The notes under the pieces: generated by a model
What the model was told of the DNA's origin: nothing
Database searches by the model: none
Seen by the model: the letters and a program-made list of their open reading frames with translations, nothing else
Shown here: piece after piece, positions 8,432-16,745 of the stretch
Numbering within the stretch: the first letter of the stretch is position 1
How the letters are laid out: the number at the start of each line of letters is the position of its first letter
Made by a program: the position numbers and the translations under genes
Origin: Actinomycetota bacterium
GTDB taxonomy: Bacteria > Actinomycetota > Actinomycetes > Streptosporangiales > Streptosporangiaceae
Direction of reading: 5' to 3'
DNA: 64,000 nt
NCBI GenBank assembly: GCA_003168255.1
Contig: PMSU01000213.1
Coordinates: forward strand, 27,649 to 91,648

Positions 8432-9649
8432 TCAGGACGGCCGGGGCAGGCCGAGAACGCGCTGCGCGATCGTGTTCTTGAGAATCTCGTCGGTGCCGCC
8501 GCCGAGCCGGTATCCCGGTGCGCCGAGGACCACCGACGTCCACGCGTACGTTCCCCAGCCGCCCGTGTCAGCCACCAGCGCCGGGCCCAGCACATTGGCC
8601 ACGAACCCTGCCAGACGCCGCATATTGTCCGACAGGGCAATCTTGTTCAGTGCGGCCTCGGGACCGGGAGCCTGGCCGGCCTGGGCGCGGGCGGCCATGA
8701 CGTCGCGGGTGTAGCGGGCCAGCCGCAGCTGCGAGATCAGCTCGGCGAAGTCCTGGCGGATCACCGGATCGGCGTCCTTGCCCGCGGCGCGGACGAGGCC
8801 GATAAGCCGCTCGGTCGAGAAGATGCCGGCGCCGCCGAACGAGCTGCTGCCCATAGCGCTGCGCTCGTGCCCCAGGGTGGTCATGGCGACAGCCCAGCCG
8901 GCGCCCTCGTCCCCGATCCGGCGGGAATCGGGAATCTCGACGTCGTCGAGGAACACCTCGTTGAACGCGGCGCCGCCGGTCATCTGCCGCAGCGGGCGCA
9001 CGGTGACGCCCGGCGCACGCATGTCGACCAGGAACGCGGTGAGGTTCTTGTGCCGCGGCCCGGCCGCGGTGCGGCAGATGATCTCGCCGATGTCCGCCAG
9101 GTGAGCGCCAGAGGTCCAGACCTTCTGCCCGGTGACCCGCCACGACTCGCCGGACCGGACCGCGCGGGCGGCGACCGCTGCCAGGTCTGACCCCGCGCCC
9201 GGCTCGCTGAAAAGCTGGCAGGCAATCTGCGCGCCGCTGTAGAGGCGCGGCAGCCAGTACTGTTTCTGCTCCTCGCTGCCGTGCCGCCCGATGGTCGGCG
9301 CGACCATGCCCAGGCTGATCGTCAGCGCCGAGTCGCCAGGCACCTGGTAGCGCCGCGTCAGCTGCTCGAAGGCCCGCTGATAGGCGGCAGGCAGGCCGCC
9401 GCCGCCGCAGGCGACCGGCCCGGCGATCCACCCGTACCCGTGATCCCACAACTCCTGGCGCCATCGCCGGATGGCGGGCAGCGCATCGGCTTCCTCGACA
9501 GGGTCGGGCTCCTGGAAGACCCTGACTTCGTCGCTGCCTTCGCCCCAGGCGAACCCGCTCTGGTCGCTGCGGGGCATTTTCGGGTACCGCTCGGCCAGCC
9601 AGCCAGCAGCCTGCTGGGTGAACTCCTCGAGCGACGGCTGGGATGTCAT
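8432..9649 (-). CDS. acyl-CoA dehydrogenase, first member of a tandem pair
   Basis: A 405-residue acyl-CoA dehydrogenase. The flavin/substrate signature CQLFSEPGAGSDLA appears near the middle and TGQKVWTSGAHLAD follows, as in the IBD/long-chain subfamily. The C-terminus GTDEILKNTIAQRVLGLPR is a strong ACAD signature. Its start overlaps the stop of the dehydratase-like gene by four bases (9646-9649) and it precedes the second ACAD by 11 bases, so all three form one minus-strand operon. It likely introduces the 2,3-double bond in a CoA thioester, probably as a heteromer with the downstream gene. Confidence 0.92.
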   Translation of the reverse strand: MTSQPSLEEFTQQAAGWLAERYPKMPRSDQSGFAWGEGSDEVRVFQEPDPVEEADALPAIRRWRQELWDHGYGWIAGPVACGGGGLPAAYQRAFEQLTRRYQVPGDSALTISLGMVAPTIGRHGSEEQKQYWLPRLYSGAQIACQLFSEPGAGSDLAAVAARAVRSGESWRVTGQKVWTSGAHLADIGEIICRTAAGPRHKNLTAFLVDMRAPGVTVRPLRQMTGGAAFNEVFLDDVEIPDSRRIGDEGAGWAVAMTTLGHERSAMGSSSFGGAGIFSTERLIGLVRAAGKDADPVIRQDFAELISQLRLARYTRDVMAARAQAGQAPGPEAALNKIALSDNMRRLAGFVANVLGPALVADTGGWGTYAWTSVVLGAPGYRLGGGTDEILKNTIAQRVLGLPRPS

Positions 9650-10869
9650 GCGGGGCCGCGAGCGCGGCGAGCGGCCGGCACCGCCTCAGCGGTTCGGCTC
9701 GGCAGTGCGATGACGGCCCGGCCGGGCATGACGACCTCGGTGCGCTGGTTCACTGCCTCGGTCTTGACGTCGACGACATGCTCACCGTCGGCGTCGATGC
9801 GCTTGCCGGTCACCGTGCCGTGGAGCTGGATGACGTCGGAAAGGTAGACGAACTTGCGGTACTGCGCCTCGACCTGCTTGATCCAGGCATGGTCACCCGC
9901 CCAGTGCGTGAGGTGATGCAGCTGCCAGCATTGCCGCTGGAAGCCGACGTCGTACTGGAACATCACGCTCATGGCGCGGGCGGCCTGGAGGTTGTAGTGC
10001 ACAGAGTAAATCGGCTCCTGCGCGCCGGTAACGGGGTCGCGGAAGGCCCAGGCCGGATGCTCGCGGTAGTCGTGCAGCGCTGCTGCGTGCGCCTTCAGCC
10101 GCGGGATCGGGGTGCCGCCGCCGGCGATGAAGGCGATCTCGTCCGTCATGCCGATCGGTCCTTTGGTGACGACGTCCAGGGCCTGGCCCTCGGCCACGTC
10201 CTCCCAGTATCTCGGCTCCGGCCCGCGAGGCCGCTCGGCGAGGATGCCCGCCTCTATCTCCTGGACCTCAGCCTCGGCCCACGGGTGCGGGAGCACCAGG
10301 GCCGGCCTGCCGCCGTTCGCGCCGCCGTCATCGTCACCGCCCTTGCGCCGCGCGGATGCCGCTCCCCGCTCGAAGTTGATGACCTGCCAGCGGATCGTCG
10401 CGATCTGCTCGCCGAGCTGGTTGGCATAGGTGTTGCGGAACTTGTCGGTGACGGTCCGCCCGGCGAAGCTGCTCGGGGACGGGCCGTCGAAGCCCTCGTA
10501 GACGCAGGTTGGGCTGACCGTGTCCCCCCAGTAGACGGGGCGGTCGAAGGTGATGCGCGACTGCGAATGAAAGGACCCCAGCCCCGGCCAGCCGAACTGG
10601 ATCCCGGAAAAGCACCCGATGATGAACGAGGGCGGTGCGACCGGCCCGCCGTACGGCGACCTGCGCGCATGTTCAGGGTCGGTCCACAGCGGGTTGATGT
10701 CGCCGATGCCGCCGGCGAACTTCGTCACCGCGATCCGCGAGGCGAGCTCGTTGTTGACCGAATGATCAATGCGGAGGGTCGCGCCGGCCTTCGCCGCCAT
10801 GGCGGCGATCATGTCGTCAGTGATGACTGCCTGCGGCATGACGGCTTCGCGCTCTCCGACTGTCATCAC
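9646..10869 (-). CDS. FAS1-like dehydratase / MaoC-type hydratase, two-domain
   Basis: A 407-residue protein with an N-terminal FAS1-like (hot-dog fold) dehydratase domain at about 15-160, including TKFAGGIGDINPLWTDPEHA, and a second hot-dog domain containing SVHYNLQAARAMSVMFQYD. Such proteins hydrate enoyl-CoA or act in acyl-CoA binding beside FadE pairs in actinobacterial ring catabolism. First gene of a three-gene operon with the ACAD pair. Its start is 80 bases from the divergent CoA ligase, and the shared operator-like motif lies between them. Start at GTG/ATG 10869 or the next in-frame Met near 10839. Confidence 0.8.
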   Translation of the reverse strand: MMTVGEREAVMPQAVITDDMIAAMAAKAGATLRIDHSVNNELASRIAVTKFAGGIGDINPLWTDPEHARRSPYGGPVAPPSFIIGCFSGIQFGWPGLGSFHSQSRITFDRPVYWGDTVSPTCVYEGFDGPSPSSFAGRTVTDKFRNTYANQLGEQIATIRWQVINFERGAASARRKGGDDDGGANGGRPALVLPHPWAEAEVQEIEAGILAERPRGPEPRYWEDVAEGQALDVVTKGPIGMTDEIAFIAGGGTPIPRLKAHAAALHDYREHPAWAFRDPVTGAQEPIYSVHYNLQAARAMSVMFQYDVGFQRQCWQLHHLTHWAGDHAWIKQVEAQYRKFVYLSDVIQLHGTVTGKRIDADGEHVVDVKTEAVNQRTEVVMPGRAVIALPSRTAEAVPAARRARGPA

Positions 10870-10901
10870 GCCAGCCTAGCCCGAAAATAGTCTGCTTGTC
10901 G

Positions 10902-10923
10902 AGTATTTGGTACTAGACTAACT
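10902..10923. promoter_or_regulatory. shared island operator-like motif, site A
   Basis: On the minus strand this reads AGTTAGTCTAGT-ACCAA-ATACT. The first 12 bases and the ATACT box with 5-base spacing are identical to site D at 22734. It lies in the 80-base gap between the divergent dehydratase-like gene and the CoA ligase, so a bound regulator could control both. Confidence 0.7.
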
Positions 10924-10949
10924 GGGTGCTGTGACGAGAGGATGCTGGC

Positions 10950-12527
10950 ATGGGCTTCACCTGGGGGGACACCGTGGTGCGCCGGACTGAGGGCATCCCG
11001 TTCCTCGCCTATTCACCGCGCCGGACACAGGTCATCCAGCTGCTTGATGACGCGGCACGCTGGCATGATCGCACCCATCTCGTCCAGGGCGACCGGAGAC
11101 TGGCGTTCGGCCCGATGTTCTCGCAAATCGACGCGGTAGCGACCCGGCTGCACGCCCTTGGCCTGCGGGCTGGCGACCGGCTTCTCCTTCTTGCCCCCAA
11201 CTCAATCGAGTGGGTCCTCGCCATGTGGGCCGGCTTCCGGCTCGGGGCCGTCGTCTCGCTCGGCAACAGCTGGTGGAGCGCGGCGGAGATAGAGCACGCG
11301 GTCACCCTCGTGCAGCCCGCCGTGGTGGCAGCAGATGGCCCGCGGCTTTCGCTGGTACCGGCCGGGCCGGCCGCCGTGGACATAGTCTCGCTCGGGTCGG
11401 GCAGCGCAGCCAGCCCCCGCCACGGCCTGCCGCCAGTTCCGGCCGGCCAAGAGGACGATCCGGCGGTCATCATCTTCACCGCCGGCACCACGGGCGCCCC
11501 GAAGGCCGTCGTGCTCGCTCACCGGTCGGTCCTCGCGAACCTGCACAACCTGCTCGCCGTGTCCGGCCGCCTGCCGCACCAGATCGACCCGGACCGCTCC
11601 CCCGCGGTCATCCTCCAGAGCGGCCCGCTCTTCCATATGGGCGGTGCGCAGTCGCTGATGCTGGCGCTGCTCGGCGGCAGTACTCTCGTGTTCCTGCGAG
11701 GCCGCTTCGACGCTGCCGAGGTCCTGGAGCTGATCGAGCGTGAGCGGGTCACCGTCTGGGGCGCCGTGCCGACGATGGCGTCGAGGGTCCTGGATGATCC
11801 GTCATTGGCCAGCCGCGACCTGTCCACTGTCCGCTCGATCTCCATGGGCGGCTCTGCGGTCCAGCCGCGGCTGCTCGCGCGGCTCGGCGAGCACTTTCCC
11901 GGCGCTCGCCGGGGACTGTCCACCATCTACGGCATGACCGAGACCGGGGGCACTGTCGCGGCGGCCTCGGGCGCGCTGATGGCAGCGCATCCGACGACGG
12001 CCGGGCGGCCGCTGCCCGCCGTAGAGCTGCGGATCGCCGATTCCGACGCCGACGGCAATGGTGAGATCGTCGTGCGGACGCCGGGCCAGCTATTGCGGTA
12101 CTGGGGGCAGGACGGGGCAGGCCTGCTCGACAGCGAGGGTTTCGTGCATACGGGTGATCTAGGCCGGATCGAGGATGGCCTGCTCTATATCACCGGGCGG
12201 ATTAAAGACATCATCATCCGCGGCGGCGAGAATATCGCTCCTGCCCAGGTAGAGGCCGCGCTGCTCAGCCATCCTGCCGTACTGAATGCCGCGGTCCTCG
12301 GCCGCCCGGATGACGATCTCGGCGAGCGGGTGGCCGCGGCCGTGCAGGTTGTCACCGGAACCGCTGTCACCGCCGCTGAGCTGACCAGTCATGTCGCGCC
12401 GCTGCTCGCGAGGTTCGAGGTGCCCGCCGACTGGTGGCTCAGGACGGAGCCGCTGCCGATGTCGGACGCGGGCAAGACCGACAAGCGAGCGCTGTCGGCC
12501 AGCTGGCCGGCCGACACCACTGGATGA
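10950..12527 (+). CDS. acyl-CoA synthetase (AMP-forming), FadD-like
   Basis: A 525-residue ANL-superfamily ligase that activates a carboxylic acid to its CoA thioester through an acyl-AMP. The P-loop-like motif is FTAGTTGAPKAVVL (about 172-185), motif A5 is IYGMTETGG (about 326-334), and the hinge/A8 region is YITGRIKDIIIRGGENIAP. The C-terminal catalytic lysine motif is MSDAGKTDKRAL. The divergent operator-like site A precedes it and it is followed by an enoyl-CoA hydratase 14 bases on. Position in the island suggests activation of the ring acid or of a ring-opened dicarboxylate. Confidence 0.92.
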   Translation: MGFTWGDTVVRRTEGIPFLAYSPRRTQVIQLLDDAARWHDRTHLVQGDRRLAFGPMFSQIDAVATRLHALGLRAGDRLLLLAPNSIEWVLAMWAGFRLGAVVSLGNSWWSAAEIEHAVTLVQPAVVAADGPRLSLVPAGPAAVDIVSLGSGSAASPRHGLPPVPAGQEDDPAVIIFTAGTTGAPKAVVLAHRSVLANLHNLLAVSGRLPHQIDPDRSPAVILQSGPLFHMGGAQSLMLALLGGSTLVFLRGRFDAAEVLELIERERVTVWGAVPTMASRVLDDPSLASRDLSTVRSISMGGSAVQPRLLARLGEHFPGARRGLSTIYGMTETGGTVAAASGALMAAHPTTAGRPLPAVELRIADSDADGNGEIVVRTPGQLLRYWGQDGAGLLDSEGFVHTGDLGRIEDGLLYITGRIKDIIIRGGENIAPAQVEAALLSHPAVLNAAVLGRPDDDLGERVAAAVQVVTGTAVTAAELTSHVAPLLARFEVPADWWLRTEPLPMSDAGKTDKRALSASWPADTTG

Positions 12528-12541
12528 GACAGGAGATGCAT

Positions 12542-13318
12542 ATGCCTACCCAGGCTCCGGCGGTCAACTGCGAGCGGCGAGACCGGGCATTCGTCGTCGA
12601 GCTCAACCGCCCGCCAGCGAACGCGCTCGGCGCGGCGATCATCGAGGGCCTGGAGCGAGCCCTCGACGAGTTCGCGAAAACAGATGCCCGCGTGCTGATG
12701 CTGCGCTCAGCGCTGCCGGGCTTCTTCGCGGCCGGGGCGGATATCAAGCTGATGCGCGACCTGGACACCCCGGGCTTCGTCGACTACGGAACGTCGCTGC
12801 GAGCCGCCGTCGAGCGCCTGGCGAGCCTGGACCGGCCGTCCATCGCCGTCATCGAGGGCAGGGCTCTGGGCGGCGGGCTCGAGCTTGCGATGGCAGCGTC
12901 GCTGCGAGTCGCGTCCGCGGATGCGCGTTTCGGGCTCCCCGAGCCGAAACTCGGCCTGATCGCCGGTGCCGGAGGCACGCAGCGGCTGCCGCGGCTGGTG
13001 GGCCGGGGCCGCGCGCTCGACATCATGCTCACTGCCAGGGAGGTCGGCGCCGATGAGGCCTTTCGCATCGGTCTCATCGACCGCCTGACCGCCGCCGGCG
13101 GCGCCGGGGCGCAGGCCGACGCGGTGGCCGGGCAGATCTCGGCCATGTCGCCCGCTGCACTCACTGCCATTCTGCGCAGCACCGACGACGCAGCGGACCT
13201 CCCGCTGGCCGACGGCCTGGCGCGGGAGGCCGCACGCGAGACCGAGCTCTTCGACCAGCATGACGGCCGCGAGGGGATCAGCGCCTTCATCGAGAAGCGC
13301 AGGCCTTTTTTCTCCTAA
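12542..13318 (+). CDS. enoyl-CoA hydratase/isomerase family protein (crotonase)
   Basis: A 258-residue crotonase. The oxyanion-hole segments are FFAAGADIKLM (about 61-71) and EGRALGGGLELAMAASLRVA (about 101). The LPEPKLGLIAGAGGTQRLPRLVG stretch contains the Glu expected for hydratases. Start ATG 12542 is preceded by AGGAG at correct distance; the open frame begins earlier inside the ligase gene but that part is out of family. It is cotranscribed with the CoA ligase. In an alicyclic pathway it could act as the cyclohexene-carboxyl-CoA (BadK-type) hydratase. Confidence 0.9.
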   Translation: MPTQAPAVNCERRDRAFVVELNRPPANALGAAIIEGLERALDEFAKTDARVLMLRSALPGFFAAGADIKLMRDLDTPGFVDYGTSLRAAVERLASLDRPSIAVIEGRALGGGLELAMAASLRVASADARFGLPEPKLGLIAGAGGTQRLPRLVGRGRALDIMLTAREVGADEAFRIGLIDRLTAAGGAGAQADAVAGQISAMSPAALTAILRSTDDAADLPLADGLAREAARETELFDQHDGREGISAFIEKRRPFFS

Positions 13319-13354
13319 CGGAGCCACGGCACCGCTCCGGCCGCGCCGGGCTGG

Positions 13355-15031
13355 TCACCCGCCGGAGCCCGGCTCGACCAGCTCGCGGGCACGATCACGG
13401 AGCAGGAACTTCTGCACCTTGCCGGTCGTGGTGGTCGGCAGCACATCGACTATCTCCAGCAGCTCAGGCATCTTCTGCGGGGCGATCCGCCGCTCGTGGC
13501 GAAGGAAGGCGGTGAGCTCGTCCAGCGTCGGCGGCTCGCCGCGCGACACGACGAACGCGCACGCCTTTTCGCCCAGCCGCATGTCCGGCGCCGCCACGAC
13601 CGCGACCGCGGCGACCTTAGGGTGCGCCAGCAGGTGGTTCTCGACTTCGGCGGCGGAGATGTTGGTGCCGCCGCGGATGATCATGTCCTTTATCCGCCCG
13701 GTCACGCGCAGATAGCCGGCCGCGTCGACCCGGCCGAGGTCTCCGGACCGGGAGACGCCGCGGTCGTCGATCGAGGCGGCGGTGCGCTCCGGGTCCTGCC
13801 AGTACCCGAGCATCAGCCCGGGACCGCCATGACAGATCTCGCCCTCGGTGCCCGGCGGGACCGGCTCACCCTGGTCGTCGCGGATCTCCAGCACGATGCC
13901 GGGGAGCGCCTTCCCGTCCGACGACAGCACCTGCCCGGGCGAATCGGTGCCGGAGCACGCAGTGACGAGGAGCCCTTCTGACCTGCCGTAGACCGGCAGC
14001 AGCGCGCATCCGGGCACTCGCTCGGACCAGTTGCGCAGCAGCACCTCAGGAATCGGCGCGCCAGCACTGGCCCACTGCCGCATCGAGGACAGCAGCGCGG
14101 CCGACTCTGGCGATGCGAGCAGCCGGTCCAGCGTCATCTGCACGAACGGCGTGGCCGTCATGCTCATCGTGCACTGATACTCGGCAATGCGATGCAGCGC
14201 GGCATCCGGGTCCCATGCATCCATCAGGTGCATGCCGGCGCCGAGAATCAGCGGCGCCGCTACCCCCATCGCCAGGCCGGTCGCGTGCGTGATGGGCGAC
14301 GGCATGAACATGACGTCACCCTGGCCCATGGCGAGGATGTCCGAGCCGAGCGCATGCACGGTGAACGTGAGGGTGTTGAACGTGTGCAGGCATCCCTTGG
14401 GCCGCGACTCGGTTCCCGAGGTGTAGATGACGCAATGCGGATCGTCAGCCGAGGGCGGCGCGCCGAGCTCAGCAGGCTGCGGCACGCTGTCCCCGGCGAT
14501 GAGATCCTCGAACCGCAGCGTCCCCGTGCGCGGCTCGGCGCGCACGGTCACCACCTGCCGCAGATCCGGCGCGTCCGGGCGGATCTCCTCGAGCATGCCC
14601 GGATAGTCGAAGCCGCGGAACTCTCCGGCGACGATCGACACCGCGGCTCCCGAGTGCCGCAGCGTGTAAAGCACCTCATCGTGGCGGTAGATCGGCATCG
14701 TGGGAACCAGCACTGCGCCGATCCTCGCAACCGCGACGTAGGCGACGACGAACTCGTTCCAGTTGGGCAGCTGCACCTGAACCCGGTCACCAGGCCCGAC
14801 GCCGAGCCCGCGCAGCGCCGCGGCGAGCCGGTAGGCCTGGCCGCGCAGCTGTGCCGCCGTGAGAGCGGAATAGCCGTCGGTCACGATCACCTTGCCCGGC
14901 CGCTCTGCCGCCCAGCGGTCGATATAGGAGCTGAGCGTCTCGTCCCGCCAGTAGCGCGAAGACCGGAACCGCGCGACGGTCGCGGCGTCGTAGACGTCCT
15001 CGGGACGGGGCGCGCGGGCGAGCACGGTCAT
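13355..15031 (-). CDS. AMP-dependent CoA ligase, cyclohexanecarboxylate-CoA ligase (AliA)-like
   Basis: A 558-residue ANL-family ligase. The motif IYTSGTESRPKGCLHTFNT carries the nucleotide-binding loop with an unusual ESRPKG in place of TGxPKG, a variant known from AliA-type cyclohexanecarboxylate ligases. Also present are YGRSEGLL (motif A5), RVTGRIKDMIIRGGTNIS, and the catalytic lysine region LPTTTTGKVQKFLLR. ATG 15031 has GAGGTG upstream and is preferred over the longer frame. Operator-like site B is 60-80 bases upstream. Identity as an alicyclic acid ligase is inferred from the loop variant and the BadH/BadI-like neighbours. Confidence 0.88.
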   Translation of the reverse strand: MTVLARAPRPEDVYDAATVARFRSSRYWRDETLSSYIDRWAAERPGKVIVTDGYSALTAAQLRGQAYRLAAALRGLGVGPGDRVQVQLPNWNEFVVAYVAVARIGAVLVPTMPIYRHDEVLYTLRHSGAAVSIVAGEFRGFDYPGMLEEIRPDAPDLRQVVTVRAEPRTGTLRFEDLIAGDSVPQPAELGAPPSADDPHCVIYTSGTESRPKGCLHTFNTLTFTVHALGSDILAMGQGDVMFMPSPITHATGLAMGVAAPLILGAGMHLMDAWDPDAALHRIAEYQCTMSMTATPFVQMTLDRLLASPESAALLSSMRQWASAGAPIPEVLLRNWSERVPGCALLPVYGRSEGLLVTACSGTDSPGQVLSSDGKALPGIVLEIRDDQGEPVPPGTEGEICHGGPGLMLGYWQDPERTAASIDDRGVSRSGDLGRVDAAGYLRVTGRIKDMIIRGGTNISAAEVENHLLAHPKVAAVAVVAAPDMRLGEKACAFVVSRGEPPTLDELTAFLRHERRIAPQKMPELLEIVDVLPTTTTGKVQKFLLRDRARELVEPGSGG

Positions 15032-15092
15032 TGTGCACCTCACTAAGACGGCGGCGGTCGCGTCAGTCCAGTTATACGACCGCGACAGCACA

Positions 15093-15112
15093 TAAGTCTA
15101 GTGACAAACTAT
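15093..15112. promoter_or_regulatory. shared island operator-like motif, site B
   Basis: The + strand reads TAAGTCTAGT-GACAA-ACTAT, sharing AGTCTAGT with sites A, D and E. The second half is weaker. It lies upstream of the AliA-like ligase and just downstream of the MarR gene. Confidence 0.5.
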
Positions 15113-15140
15113 ATAGCCATGGAGGGTTCTGGGGATAGGC

Positions 15141-15641
15141 TCAGCCGAAATCCTGTAGTCCCTGCCGAATCTTGCGCAGATCGGCGACGAGGCGGTCCGC
15201 GGCCGAATCGGTGATCCCGTCCAGCCCGAACCCGATCTCAGCCAGGGCCGCGGTGGCCCTCTCGGCTGCCGCATGGCCCTTCGGCGTCAGCTGGGCCAGC
15301 ACCGTCCTGCGGTCGGTCGGGTGCGGCTGACGGCGCACCAGCGCCGACTTCTCCAGCTGGTCGATCACCATCGTGACGGTGGTGGGGTGAATCAGCAGGG
15401 CCTTGCCGAGTTGCCCGAGCGGCCTAGTCGCCTCGTCCGACATCTGCAGCGTGATCATCACCAGGTAGCCGGTCCGGCTGAGACCGCAGGCCTTGAGCAC
15501 CCGGTCCAGCTCATCGGTCATGAGAACCGAGGTGCGCAGGACCGACGCCATCGCGGCGAACTGGGCGGGATGAGGCTCGCCGTGCGCCTCCCAGCGCTCC
15601 CGCATCCACTGCACCGAATCCGACTGCGCTCGCACTGGCAT
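15141..15641 (-). CDS. MarR family transcriptional regulator (island regulator 1)
   Basis: A 166-residue MarR-type winged-helix regulator. The recognition part is LLIHPTTVTMVIDQLEKSALV, followed by the wing RRQPHPTDRRTVLAQLTPKG. ATG 15641 has an AGAGGAG site and aligns with its paralogue at 26116 from the N-terminus on (both have W-x3-RW-x-EH and AQF-AM). It sits between the LLM oxidoreductase and the AliA-like ligase on the same strand. MarR proteins of this type usually repress catabolic genes and are released by an aromatic or acyl-CoA ligand; the repeated TAGTCTAGT-type sites are its likely targets. Confidence 0.9.
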   Translation of the reverse strand: MPVRAQSDSVQWMRERWEAHGEPHPAQFAAMASVLRTSVLMTDELDRVLKACGLSRTGYLVMITLQMSDEATRPLGQLGKALLIHPTTVTMVIDQLEKSALVRRQPHPTDRRTVLAQLTPKGHAAAERATAALAEIGFGLDGITDSAADRLVADLRKIRQGLQDFG

Positions 15642-15791
15642 GGCTCTCCTCTGCCTGAAGGACTCCCGGTTCGCCAGTGATCCGGTGAGAGGCAAACAGC
15701 TTGCCTACTGGACTTTTCGCTTCCCGAGTATCGCAGACTCCGCACCGGTAGCGGGCCGCCGGACCGCTGCCGGTCATCCGCCCGTCCGCCT

Positions 15792-15830
15792 GGCCGGGCC
15801 GGGCGGGCCGGCCGGGCCGGCCGGGCCGGG
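15792..15830. repeat. GC-only tandem repeat (ggccgggcc units)
   Basis: Four near-identical 9-base units of only G and C end 3 bases before the stop codon of the LLM oxidoreductase gene (15834, minus strand). It lies in the gap before the MarR gene. It may form strong secondary structure in the transcript. Confidence 0.7.
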
Positions 15831-15833
15831 CGC

Positions 15834-16745
15834 CTAGCCAACCAGCAGCGCCCGCACTTCGGCTACGTGGTCGATTCCCGCCTCTGGCGACGACGCCGCC
15901 GGGATCAGGGTGAGATGCTCCGCGCCCGCCGCCGCGAAGGGCGCGAGCCACTCGGCCACCTGCGCTGGCGTGCCCGCCGGCGCGAGCCGCTCGAACCGCT
16001 CGAACGGGAGGTGGTAGAGGGCCTCCAGCTGGATGGCAAGCAGCTGCCTGGCTCGCTGCTCGTCGGGGTCCAGGCCGCACCAGACGTTCATGCCGTACCA
16101 CGGCGGAGTTTCCCGGCCGGCCCTCGCAGCGGCCTCGGCGATGTCCTGCCGGGTCTGGGCGAACCTCCGGGCCGAGCAGAAGATGCCCAGCCAGCCGTCG
16201 CCGTAGGACGCGGTGCGGCGCACCGCGGCCTCTCCCTTTCCGCCGATCACGATCGGGACCGGCGGGCTGGGGGCAGGCAGGATCCGCGCGGACTGAAGCG
16301 TGAAGAACTCGCCCCGGTGATCGACAGGGGCGCCGCTGGCAAGTGCCCGGATCAGCCCCAGCGACTCATCCAGGCGCCGGCCGCGGGTCGCCGGATCCAC
16401 GCCGCTGTTGCTGATCTCGGCGCGGTCCTCGCCGCCGACCCCCACGCCGAGCACCAGGCGTCCTGGGGCGATCTGGCTGAGCGACGCCAGCTGCCGGGCC
16501 GCGAGCATCGGGTGGCGCAGCCCGAGCAGGTAGATGCCGACGATGACCGGAAGCGCGTCCGTGCTGGACAGCACCGATGCGGCAGAGATCAGGCCGTCGA
16601 ACCCGGTGCCGCCCTGAAAGCTGATGTGATCGGCCACGCAGAGGTGATCAAGCCCGGCCCCGGCAGCCCGGTCCAGGATGGCCCGCCGCCTGACGGGCTC
16701 GGCCACCACCAGGCTGTCGTGGACGGAGACGCCGACCCGGGTCAC
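15834..16745 (-). CDS. LLM class F420-dependent oxidoreductase
   Basis: A 303-residue luciferase-like (TIM-barrel) oxidoreductase. Family signatures are the LDHLCVADHISF strand, LASLSQIAPGRLVLGVGVG (about 85-103) and PVPIVIGGKGEAAVRRTASYGDGW. These enzymes use F420 or FMN for hydride transfer; the cofactor is inferred from the actinobacterial host. Start is GTG 16745, in a GTGA overlap with the upstream acyl-CoA dehydrogenase, so the longer frame is discarded. It is part of the 20376-to-15834 minus operon; its substrate may be an intermediate or side product of the ring acid pathway. Confidence 0.88.
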   Translation of the reverse strand: MTRVGVSVHDSLVVAEPVRRRAILDRAAGAGLDHLCVADHISFQGGTGFDGLISAASVLSSTDALPVIVGIYLLGLRHPMLAARQLASLSQIAPGRLVLGVGVGGEDRAEISNSGVDPATRGRRLDESLGLIRALASGAPVDHRGEFFTLQSARILPAPSPPVPIVIGGKGEAAVRRTASYGDGWLGIFCSARRFAQTRQDIAEAAARAGRETPPWYGMNVWCGLDPDEQRARQLLAIQLEALYHLPFERFERLAPAGTPAQVAEWLAPFAAAGAEHLTLIPAASSPEAGIDHVAEVRALLVG

